Origin: Panopea generosa
Lineage: Eukaryota; Mollusca; Bivalvia; Adapedonta; Hiatellidae
Assembly (NCBI GenBank): GCA_029582155.1
Contig: CM055894.1
Location: forward strand, 30,050,707 to 30,114,706
Direction of reading: 5' to 3'
DNA length: 64,000 bases
Part shown: piece after piece, positions 23,531 through 33,166 of the stretch
How the letters are laid out: each line of letters begins with the position of its first letter
Position numbering within the stretch: the first letter of the stretch is position 1
Made by a program: the position numbers and the translations under genes
Notes under the pieces: model-generated
The model's database searches: none
Told to the model about the DNA's origin: nothing
Seen by the model: the letters and a program-made list of their open reading frames with translations, nothing else

Positions 23531-24301
23531 ATGACAACACCAATGTATCCGTGCAATTCGCCATTTATGAGCATTAATTCTGGGTCACCCATATTACAAT
23601 CAGCGCCGCAAAACAATGATATTTTATCGGCAATAATGCAAAGGCTCTGTTCAATGGACCAGAAACTGGCCCAATTAGATACAATTCAGTCGACCATGAG
23701 CAATTTAACGGAGAGCATTAGCAAAATGGATCAACGTGTAGAGAAATTAGAAAATAAAATCAACGATCTGGAACATAGTGCTTCATTCGACAACTCAATA
23801 GTGAGCGAAATTAATAAAAAACAAAAAGAAATTGAAGCTATGGTAACAAAAATGCAATCTTTTGAAAGAGATCAAAAAGTCAAGGAAACTGAGTTAAAAA
23901 CAGAAATCATGGACATGAAATGCAGGAGCATGAGGGATAATTTACTTTTTTTTAACTTGAAAGAAGAAAGGGAAGAAAACTGTGTCACCAAGGTGCTTGA
24001 CTTTATAGAAAAGGAGGTAAAAATCAGTAATGCTGCTACAGAAATAAAATTACAGCGTGCTCACAGGATCGGAGCATTCAGTCAAGCTAAGACCCGTCCA
24101 ATTGTAGCCAAATTCGCTTGGTCAGCAGATAAAGAAAACGTAAAAAGGTCGGCTAGAAACCTAAAGGGAACCACATATGGCATCAGCGAGCAGTACCCAA
24201 AAGAGATTATGGACGTTCGCCGCAAACTCACGCCGATCATGAAACAGGCCAGACAGGAAGGAAAAGACGCGTATATCAGGATCGACAAACTATATATATA
24301 G
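23531..24301 (+). CDS. LINE ORF1: L1-type RNA-binding chaperone
   Basis: The 256-residue product starts at the first ATG (23531); the frame is open some way upstream but only with a TTG. Residues ~30-145 have heptad-like leucines, isoleucines and methionines (LTESISKMDQRVEKLENKIN) that predict a trimerising coiled coil. Then follows an RRM-like region (MRDNLLFFNLKEE) and a C-terminal domain with KLQRAHRIGA, RPIVAKFAW and YGISEQYPKEI, the hallmarks of L1 ORF1 proteins (transposase_22 family). These proteins bind LINE RNA and help reverse transcription at the target site. The frame is intact, unlike ORF2, which follows after about 30 bp. No zinc knuckles are present. Confidence 0.75.
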   Translation: MTTPMYPCNSPFMSINSGSPILQSAPQNNDILSAIMQRLCSMDQKLAQLDTIQSTMSNLTESISKMDQRVEKLENKINDLEHSASFDNSIVSEINKKQKEIEAMVTKMQSFERDQKVKETELKTEIMDMKCRSMRDNLLFFNLKEEREENCVTKVLDFIEKEVKISNAATEIKLQRAHRIGAFSQAKTRPIVAKFAWSADKENVKRSARNLKGTTYGISEQYPKEIMDVRRKLTPIMKQARQEGKDAYIRIDKLYI

Positions 24302-24333
24302 ACAAGCAGTTGTACAGGGGAGATAACTAGGAC

Positions 24334-27300
24334 AAATGTGAGAGTGAACTAAAGTGTTTAGCGTGGAATATTGAAGGGTTGACTATTGATAAAAGATCAA
24401 GCAAGGATTTTGTAAATTTAATTAATGATTATGATGTTATATGTTTTAGCGAAACATGGACCAACAAAACTTCAGATATCGACTTCAAAGGGTATAGTAA
24501 TCCTATTCATTCGTTTAGACGATTTCAGCACCGGAGGGCAAAACGCTCTAGTGGTGGTATCATTATTTATATAAAGGACTCGATGAGAAAAGGTATTAGC
24601 CTTATAAAGAATGATTATGATTGTTTAGTTTGGTTGAACTTTGATAGATTATTTTTTAATATTGATGAAGATATTTATTTGGCAGTAACATATATAGCGC
24701 CAGAAAATTCTCCTGCTCATAACATGTATGATATAGATATTTTTAGAACAATTGAACAAGATGTAAATTATTTCCAAGATAAGGGGAAAATATTTAATGT
24801 AGGAGATATGAATAGTAGAGTAGCTTTAAAAACCGACTACATAGATAATGACAGAGACATTGAGCAATTTGATTTTCTCGAGGTAGACAATCCAATACCT
24901 TGTGCGACCTCAGACTTGGTATCAAACCGTTACGGTGAATATTTAATTGATCTATGCAAATCAACGAATTTACGTATTGTTAATGGCAGGTTACATCGGG
25001 ATAAAGGTTTAGGTAAAATTTCTTGCGTAACACATAATGGACAGAGCCTAGTTGACTACCTGTTAACGGCCCACAATAACTTTGACATACTTTCAGATTT
25101 TTGTGTTCACAATTTTAACGAATTCTCCAATCATGCCCCGATCACATTTTCATTCGATATAACGCCTCAATATGAGTCACGTGATACAAGAGAATACATT
25201 TATTACAAGTGGAAACCCGAATTTAAAAACGATTTTATTAATGGCATTTCTCAAGGTATAAATGATTTAGAACAATCGCTATTAGATGGAATAGATAAGA
25301 ACTGTAGTACTGATGAACTAGTATCGAGTCTCACTGACTTCATGGACAAAAATGCAAATAAATATTTCAGGCATACTGTTAAACCTTCGGGTAATTATTT
25401 TTTGTCAAATCAAAACAAAAATAAGTGGTTTAATGATGAATGTAAAAGTCGTCAATCACTATACAAGGAATATATTTTATTGTATAATATAAATAAATCG
25501 GATGCGAACAGGCAATTGGTGCTACAATCGAAAAAGAATTATAAATATTATTGCAGAAAATGTAAATATGCGTACAATCGGAACTTAGGATATAAGATGA
25601 ACGAAATGAGACGTAAGCGGTCAAAAGAATTCTGGAACATGTTTAAAACACGTAAAAAACAGAGTATCAGTGATATACCATTGGGTAAATTCTATGACCA
25701 CTTTAAAAACTTATCATCGGATGTCACTATAAATCCTGATAACGAATGCGAGGATTTCTTAGATAACTTCGATGGCTTTATAAATCCAAGTACTTTTTCT
25801 GAATTAGACAACCCCATTAATCGTGAAGAAATAATTTCTGCGGCTAAGAGACTTGGCACGAATAAATCAAGCTCACTGGATAATATGCTCTATGAGTACT
25901 TTAAAGAGACAATCGACCTAACAGCGAAGTCGCTGGAGATTTTATTTAATTATATTTTAAATACAAATAACTTTCCAAAAAATTGGTCAAAAGGAATCAT
26001 TTATCATCATAAAAAAGGGAGCATGAGCGATCCGAATAATTATCGTGGGATCACTTTGATAAGCTGTTTAGCCAAACTGTTTACCGTTATAATCAATGAA
26101 CGGCTTAAAAAATGGGCAACACAGAACGACATTTTAACAGATGTGCAGTTTGGATTTAAAGCAAATTATAGTACAATAGATGCAATTTTTATACTTAACT
26201 CTTTTATCGAAAAGAATATCAATTCAAAGAAAAAATTGTATTGTTGCTTCGTAGATTTTAAAAAAGCCTTTGACTCGGTGTACCGAAACGGGCTTTGGTT
26301 TAAATTAATCAAACTTGGTATAGATGGTAAATTGTTAAATCTACTCAGGTCTATGTATAATGACATCAAATTATGTGTTAAACACTTTGTCAGACTTTTT
26401 TGATTGCAAAGTAGGGCTATTGCAAGGGGAGATAACCTCGCCGATATTTTTCTCGTTATTTTTAAATGACATTGAACTGTCTCTTCAAGGTAACACCGAT
26501 ATAGGAATAACACTTGATCAGCTATCTATTTATCTTTTGATGTTTGCTGATGATGCAGTGTTATGTTCAGAAACAAAAAAGGGATTACAAGCGTCACTTA
26601 ATAATCTAGAAATATATTGCCACAAATGGAATTTAACAGTTAATACAGAAAAAACTAAGATCGTTGTATTTCGAAAGGGCAGGATGTTAAGTAAAAATGA
26701 TAAATGGACATATTCCGGGTCAGAAATTGAAATAGTCAATAGTTTCAATTATCTAGGTATAGTATTGTCAAGCGGAGGGTCATTTATTAAAAACGCGAGC
26801 ACTCTATCTGGTAAAGCCTTGCGGGCAATGAGTACCTTGCTGAGCGTAACAAAAGCATATGAAATACCTATCAATATAATGTTTAACCTATTTGACTCAT
26901 ACGTTCTATCTGTCTTGAATTATGGTTGCGAAATATGGGGTTTTGATAAATCAGAGCAGCTGGAAAGGGTGCATAGAAAATTCTGTAAATGGACACTAAA
27001 TGTAAAAATGTCTACAAATAGTTTATCCTTATACTCAGAAACGGGTAGATTCCCACTGTATATTGAAAGGTATATACGAATAATAAAATACTGGCTCAAT
27101 TTACATAAAGAAAAAAGCCGAAATTGTGTTTTAAACACAATTAAAAATGTACAGAGACAAGAAATTGAAACAAACCACAATGCAAAAACTGGTCTTCGAA
27201 AGTGCGAAATTTATTGTGCCAAAGCGGCTTTGCAGAAATATGGATGTATCCGGAATCAGTTATTGTAAACTTGTTCATACCTTTGTTAAGGAATAGATTA

Positions 27301-27750
27301 AGAGATATTCATATAAATCATTGGCAAGAAACTATTTTAATCCACACTTCGTTGTCTTTGTACAGAAATATCAAACATACTTACCAAATATCAGACTACT
27401 TGATAAAACTGAACAACAAAAAACATAGACACATTATTGCCAAAATAAGATTGTCATCTCATTGTTTGTACATAGAAACCGGACGTCACAGGAACATAGT
27501 TAGAAATGAAAGGAAATGTGTGCTTTGTAACAAAAACGATATAGAAGATGAATATCACTTTATTTTATTCTGTCCTTATTATAATGATATGCGAAAGCAA
27601 TATATTCCAAACTATTATATCAATAAACCTAGTATGTTCAAATTCATTAATCTTCTGCAGTCAAACAAAAAGTCTGTCTTAAACAAACTTGCATCATATT
27701 GTATCAACGCATTTAAAATGCGAGAACAGGTGCTTAATGCAAACACCTAA
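24334..27750 (+). pseudogene. LINE ORF2: endonuclease-reverse transcriptase, two frameshifts
   Basis: The first segment (to 26403) starts with the apurinic-type endonuclease: LAWNIEGL, CFSETW, NVGDMNSR and a final SNHAPI block. It then enters reverse transcriptase, with YRGITLISCLAKLFT, QFGFKANYSTIDA and FVDFKKAFDSV. A frameshift near 26370-26400 moves the reading to the frame ending at 27268, which carries GLLQGEITSP and the catalytic FADDA box. A second frameshift near 27205 moves to the last frame, ending at 27750 with a CCHC-like finger CVLCNKNDIEDEYHFILFCP. No in-frame ATG exists at the start; reinitiation after ORF1 or loss of the start are both possible. Together with the L1-type ORF1 this is an L1/Tx1-like LINE, no longer active here. 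Confidence 0.8.
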
Positions 27751-27985
27751 TTAGCTAATATTTTTGATTATATTATAATAAGTCATATGTTAATAACAAG
27801 TCAACTAGCCATGTTATTCACTCTCACTATAATTACTATTACCACCATAATTATTATTATTACTACCATATTTTCTAAAATGTTTGTATTTAATATTGAT
27901 ATGCATTTTGCATGTGCCTTATGTATTTGATTATGTATTTATATATGCTATTTATGGTGAAAAGCTTTTGTAATGCTTAAGCCAA

Positions 27986-28020
27986 AATAAAAGAATGTTC
28001 TGTTCTGTTCTGTTCTGTTC
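27986..28020 (+). repeat. LINE 3' end: AATAAA signal and (TGTTC)n tail
   Basis: AATAAA at 27986 is followed by five TGTTC units (27996-28020). A short microsatellite at the 3' end rather than poly(A) is common in several LINE clades and marks the element's 3' terminus. Confidence 0.6.
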
Positions 28021-28213
28021 ATTAAAAATACAACAAGTTAGACAAACTGAGAAATATTCATGTATAAAATGGTAAAGGTGTATGTTGATTTCATTCTAAA
28101 TTTTTTTTTACGTTTGAGTTAATATATTCTTCAATTCTAATAACAAGTTTGGGTGTATGCTTTAGACAATATATAATCAATTGATTTAGTTTATATCAGC
28201 TGTGTTTTATAAG

Positions 28214-28398
28214 GACTTTATTGTGAACATTCGCTACTGTGTAAATCAAAAGTGGCTTTTGTGATCGGACATAGTCAGGCAAAGTACTTGTCTGAGTATC
28301 TTAGCCACGACAGTTACAGTGTGTTTTCGTACCCAGAATTTAGGACTTTCCAGTTTCGCCAGGAGCAAGATATCTTTGACGTTGTGCCATACTTCTCG
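28214..28398 (+). CDS. Putative exon, SGNH-hydrolase-like fragment
   Basis: An open frame of 61 codons ends at a good donor (TTCTCG|GTAAGA). It reads KVAFVIGHSQAKYLSEYL, then a stretch with FSYPEFRTFQFRQEQDIFDV, ending VVPYFS. Hydrophobic strand plus GHSQ at the start, with PxF and VVPxF further on, resembles block I of SGNH/GDSL-type domains (usually GDSxxxx) with the Asp replaced by His. That resemblance is weak. The exon lies 190 bp after the L1-like LINE tail and before the 270-bp array, within the proposed MULE. No partner exon could be found. It might be captured host sequence, an exon of the MULE's own gene set, or chance. Confidence 0.3.
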
Positions 28399-28680
28399 GT
28401 AAGATGATTCAAACTATTTGATAATAAAAAATATATGCTCTACATTGTAATTTTTGCAAGTTCATCTGTTATTTCAACCTGTACATGCTATTATTCATAG
28501 ATAGATGCAATTTATCTTAAGAATTATGTAAATTACACATGCGCCAATCATTGATTGACTTACATGACAATATTTAATTTACATATTAATTCTTTAATAT
28601 GCCATGATATTAAGCATTAACCCCGGTTGTCTCAGCTCCGTCTTTAATTGATAGTTAATACAATTTTATGACACGGATAT

Positions 28681-28700
28681 TCCCCCACCCCCACCCCAGC
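28681..28700. repeat. C-rich run
   Basis: A short CCCCCACCCC-type run with no wider structure. Confidence 0.6.
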
Positions 28701-28832
28701 AGGCAATTCTGTACTTGTTGATTGCATATTAATTTACGATATTTGTGACAGTAGCCTACATGTCACATTTGTCGTCTGCATTTTCACTGTAACTAAGAGT
28801 AAGCATGTAATATGCATTATTTTATTTAATGT

Positions 28833-29861
28833 AGTTATTTATGTCATAATTGATTTATGTTTATATGAAATTTAACAAAATAATAAATATGAATATATTT
28901 TGGCTATATTATTTAAGAATTGATCATAGACGAGATATAGACTGTTTGTGTCGTCTGCATTTTCATTAAAGCTCTATAGCGTCAGCGTTTCCCTTCTTTC
29001 TACATATCGTCAGCGGTTTTCTTCTTTGTACATATTGTCAGCGTTTTCATTCTTAGTCTAGATGCTGGTCAGCGCCAGCGTGGGACTGCACTATTATTAT
29101 AAGAGGTGTTGTTATTTATGTCACAATGGATTTATTTTAATATGAAATTTAGCAAAAAAATAAGTGAATATATTCCGGCTATACTATTTAAGAATTGATC
29201 ATATTAGCGATATAGACAGTTTGTGTCGTCTGCATTTTCATTATAGCTATATAGCGTCAGCGTTTCCCTTCTTTCTACATATCGTCAGCGGTTCCTCTTT
29301 GTGTATATTGTCAGCGTTTTCATTCTTAGTCTATATGCTGGTAAGCGCCAGCGTGGGACTGCATTATTAATATAAGAGGTCTTAATTATGTCACAATGGA
29401 TTTTTTTTAACATGAAATTTAGCAAAATAATAAATGAATATATTCTGGCTATATTATTTAAGAATTGATCATATTAGCGATATAGACTGTTTGTGTCGTC
29501 TGCATTTTTATTATAGCTATATAGTTATATAGCGTCAGCGTTTCCCTTCTTTCTACATATCGTCAGCGGTTCCTTCTTTGTACATATTATCAGCGTATAT
29601 ATTCTTAGTCTATATGCTGGTCAGCACCAGCGTCGGATTGCACTATAATTACAAGAGGTGTTGTTATTTATATCACAATGGATTTATTTAAACATGAAAT
29701 TTAGCAAAATAATAAGTGAATATATTCTGCTATATTATTTAAGAATTGATCATATTAGCGATATAGACAGTTTGTGTCGTCTGCATTTTCATTATAGCTC
29801 TATATCGTCAGCGTTTCCCTCCTTTTTACATATCGTCAGCGGTTCCTTCTTTGTACATATT
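28833..29861 (+). repeat. 270-bp tandem array carrying MULE end modules (~4 copies)
   Basis: Units start at about 28833, 29107, 29380 and 29662, each with TATGTCACAATGGATTTATT, ATGAAATTTAGCAAAATAAT and AGAATTGATCATATTAGCGA, followed by GTCAGCGTTTCCCTTCTTTC, ATCGTCAGCGGTT and CTTTGTACATATTGTCAGCG. The second half of each unit matches the right end of the giant MULE in the same orientation, but lacks the outermost TTTACACCG. Most units end with GCCAGCGTGGGACTGCA. The last unit stops in the middle of a module and is fused directly to the MULE transposase frame at 29861. Confidence 0.8.
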
Positions 29862-30808
29862 GGGAGGGAGCTAGTGACATTGGACTTACTCTCCTCAGTG
29901 AGTCAGATGTGTGGTTCATGGACGGGACCCATTCCACCGCACCAAAACAGTTTGCTCAACTATTTGTTATACGTGTGCCTCTTGGACATGCCCATGTGTC
30001 CGCTGTGTATGCCTTCCTACCATCTAAAGTACAGTCTGTTTATGAGGAGTGCCTCACTAGTATCCTTGATGCCTGCCTTCACAGAAACCTGCGACCAGAC
30101 CCATCAACAGTTGTTTCCGACTATGAAGTTGCCATTCACAACGCTGTTCGATCTTCAATCAGCCAGAAAATCCGAATCCAGGGCTGTTTTTATCACCTGA
30201 CTCAGAGTACATGGAGAAAAATCCAGACTGAAGGGCTGCAGGCAGCTTACAGAGAAAATGATTCTATCAGGGTGTTCTGTGGAAAGTTGGACGGGCTGGC
30301 CTTCTTCCCACTTGAAAAAGTCAACGAAGGTATAGCCATTTTGAAGGAAGAAGTTCCAGAAAACCTATTAGCCATCTTACAGTACTTCGACTCAACGTAC
30401 GTGACAGGGTCATATAGAAGCGTCATGGGACTAGGGGGTGTCCTTCGTTTTCGCAGAGTACCACCAAGATTCGCACCAGACACCTGGAATGTCCATCAAG
30501 CAACAGTGACAGATGGCCATCGTACTAACAATGTTTGCGAGTCTTGGAACAACGGGTTCAAGCACCTGGTTGGGCACAAACATCCATCCATATGGACTGC
30601 GATCAACTGTCTGAAGAAAGACAGCACACTCGTTCAAACAGAAAATCTCCAACATCAACATGGTATACAGCCAGCAAAGAGACAGAGGAAGAAAACTGTA
30701 CACCATCAAAAACAAATGAAGGAACTATGTAATCAACTTGTAGAAGGACAAAAAACAGTGAGTGAATTCCTTTGTGTTGTTGGACAGTGTATTAGACTAA
30801 GTAGGTAG
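29861..30808 (+). pseudogene. MULE transposase, 5'-truncated
   Basis: The frame begins at the junction with the 270-bp array (WEGASDIGLTLLSESDVW) and runs ~315 codons to a TAG. It shows the MULE transposase core: FMDGTHSTAP with the first catalytic Asp; VVSDYEVAIHNAVRS with the second Asp; GCFYHLTQSTWRKIQ, the conserved C...H pair; NNVCESWNNGF, which probably supplies the catalytic Glu; and a basic tail KRQRKKTVHH. No stop interrupts the core. The missing N-terminal part (usually a FLYWCH or WRKY-GCM1-like DNA-binding zinc finger) is replaced by array sequence and there is no proper start codon, so the gene is broken. It is probably the transposase lineage that mobilised the surrounding element. 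Confidence 0.75.
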
Positions 30809-31207
30809 CTGTGTGATTGACAATGACAATGACCGGCCTCTGATTGACTATGTCTGCAAAAACTGCTGTGTTTGTAAATATATGTTTTTCAACTTTTCAT
30901 CCATATGGACTGCGATCAACTGTCTGAAGAAAGACAGCACACTCGTTCAAACAGAAAATCTCCAACATCAACATGGTATACAGCCAGCAAAGAGACAGAG
31001 GAAGAAAACTGTACACCATCAAAAACAAATGAAGGAACTATGTAATCAACTTGTAGAAGGACAAAAAACAGTGAGTGAATTCCTTTGTGTTGTTGGACAG
31101 TGTATTAGACTAAGTAGGTAGCTGTGCGATTGACAATGACCGGCCTCTGATTGACTATGTCTGCAAAAACTGCTTTGTTTGTAAATATATGTTTTTCAAC
31201 TTTTCCT
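30584..31207 (+). repeat. 313-bp tandem duplication of the MULE 3' end
   Basis: Sequence from about 30584 (CCATATGGACTGCGATCAAC to TATATGTTTTTCAACTTTTC) is repeated from about 30897 with few differences. It includes the last ~70 codons of the transposase, the TAG and 3' flank. The second copy encodes only the C-terminal tail. Confidence 0.9.
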
Positions 31208-31339
31208 TGTTTTATTATCATGATGTGCTATATTTTCTACACTAGTAGTTACAAAATGTTGCTATGTTTTGTGTGCTATATATTTACTCATAACTTAAAT
31301 TAAATGGAAATAAATTTGACTTTATTAATCTTTGTTTTT

Positions 31340-31507
31340 TTTTTAATACTTTATTGTTTTACAAAACCATTTAATAAGAAGTAAATCAACATTTACTCAA
31401 CACCTTTACTGTCTGTCACCTATTTTTTTTTATACAATATTGTTCTACAAAACCATTTAATAAGAAGTAAATCAACATTTACTCAACACCTTTACTATCT
31501 GTCACCT
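31340..31507 (+). repeat. ~90-bp tandem duplication
   Basis: AAAACCATTTAATAAGAAGT through CACCTTTACT and CTGTCACCT occurs twice, at about 31363 and 31451, separated by a T-rich linker. Confidence 0.85.
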
Positions 31508-31524
31508 TATGACAAAAATCCAGG

Positions 31525-31692
31525 ATCAATATGGGATCTTTTGTCCACCCTTTCAAAAAGGTGTGGGATATTTTGTCCACCCTGCCAAAATGATATGGGA
31601 TCTTTTGTCCACCCTGTCAAAATGATGTGGGATCTTTTGTCCACCCTGTCAAAAAAGGCATGGGATATTTTGTCCGTGGGATCTTTTGTCCT
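31525..31692 (+). repeat. 32-bp minisatellite (~5.5 units)
   Basis: TGGGATCTTTTGTCCACCCT followed by GTCAAAATGATG repeats at 31533, 31565, 31597, 31629 and 31662, with a half unit at 31678. The open frames on both strands here are only translations of the repeat. Confidence 0.9.
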
Positions 31693-32000
31693 GTATTCAT
31701 ATTGGGACCATAATTTTTGTGTTAATGCACCATCAGACATATCTAGCGTTGGCAAGGACTTTGATTGCAAGTTTTGCTAGCTCTACAACTTAGCATACCA
31801 TTTTGGTCCGGATCTACATCTACGGCGATGTTAAGATAGTTCATGTTTAGTTAGACGGTGTATAACTATAAAAACATGTTATAATTACATTTTAATGTAA
31901 CCGTAACAATTTATTATATTTGGTTGATATTGTTATTGTATACTTATATACTTATACATGTAGTCTTATTATTCTCCATTATTATAAATATCCACTATTA

Positions 32001-32141
32001 TAACATTAATTGTATATCTCTCCAATATGCTACTGATAAGCTGATATCTCTCTCATATAACATTAATTGTATATCTCTCCAATATGCTACTGATAAGCTG
32101 ATATCTCTCTCTCCCCAACCCCCCCCCCCCCCCCCCCCCCC
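32001..32141 (+). repeat. 57-bp duplication followed by poly(C)
   Basis: AACATTAATTGTATATCTCT through GCTACTGATAAGCTGATATC occurs twice (from 32002 and 32059). It is followed by a run of about 24 C at 32118-32141. Confidence 0.85.
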
Positions 32142-32503
32142 CTCCCCACAAACACCACCTTCAATAGTTTAATAGTAATAAATATCATTATTACATTACA
32201 TCATACTTAAATATCTCTATCTAGTCCTCAATTACATAGAATATAAATCATTTTTGATTGCAATTCTTTTTTTTATATTTATTTTTTATAGATATTATAA
32301 TATTTATTAATATTAACTGTTTTGAAAATACACATGCTACTGATTCATATACTTGTCTGCCTACCACCTGTATCAACAGCAGCACTTGTTACTGACACAA
32401 GTGCCAACTTGCAATAAACAACCATAAACCCAATCATCCGTCACGCGTTACCTGACGCACAGCAGGATTCTGGTATCTAAATAAACACGTTATTTGAAAT
32501 AAA

Positions 32504-32590
32504 GGGACACGCAGTGGCCGAGTGGTCTAAGGCGCTGTCTGAAATACGTTACACACAGGTTAAGGAGCGGGTTCTAGCCCAGCTGGAAGC
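32504..32590 (+). mobile_element. tRNA-Leu/Ser-like SINE head
   Basis: GCAGTGGCCGAGTGGTCTAA is a near-perfect A-box region of a class II tRNA, and GCGGGTTCTAGCCC is B-box-like at long-variable-arm spacing. The 5' and 3' ends do not pair, so it is a retroposed head rather than a tRNA gene. How far the SINE body extends towards the LINE at 33 kb is unclear. Confidence 0.5.
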
Positions 32591-32599
32591 AAACTCTTT

Positions 32600-33166
32600 A
32601 TGTGCGAATTCTATCAGATTATATTAGTAACCTGTTTCCGGTCAGCCAGGAGGCGGCCATTTTTGTGTATGTGGGCCAAATAAAATCTAAAATTTAATTT
32701 GTACCTGCCGACGGTGGATCTACAAGGACTAAAACACTATTTGTGAATTATATACACTGTTTCGCTCCACCGGGTAACCTCCGACGCCTCCATTTTCTGC
32801 TTTATTTACCTTTTTTAGACTTTAGACTACTTTATACTTTTGTTTACATTTATTAAAATCACCCCCACCCTCTTTAGGCGCACTGTATATTCAAAATTGA
32901 CCCCATCCAAAATTACTAGGATAGTATATACAGTGCAATAGAATTTATCACATTTACCTCTGTTTTGTTTGCCCTTTATCTTTGAACTGTCATTTTGGCG
33001 ACCGGATATTCACAGATGTAGTATCAATCATCAATCATCAATCATGTAATCATATAACCATCGGACCATATATAACCATCATCATGTTCATTACAGAATA
33101 AATTATTCTCATGTTCATTTCATTACATCAATCATCTGTCAATAATTATTGGATTCTTCATTTCAA
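32600..33166 (+). other. Upstream region, probable 5' UTR of the I-clade LINE
   Basis: No coding sequence is seen. GCACTGTATAT (32880) and ATATACAGTGC (32925) form 11-bp hairpin arms around a ~35-nt loop, and ATCAATCATCAATCATC is a short repeat near 33030. The start of the LINE could not be placed exactly. Confidence 0.35.

Noticed and set aside
29658-30200. 180-codon plus-strand frame overlapping the MULE transposase
   Set aside because: It runs through the 270-bp array and a wrong frame of the transposase; the catalytic motifs are in the other frame.
32504-32590. Candidate tRNA-Leu/Ser gene
   Set aside because: A- and B-boxes are present but the acceptor stem does not pair. The same holds for the tRNA-like heads at 8.6, 11.2, 18.9, 20.2, 21.1, 51.0, 52.3, 54.1, 57.6 and 61.9 kb. 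All are SINEs.
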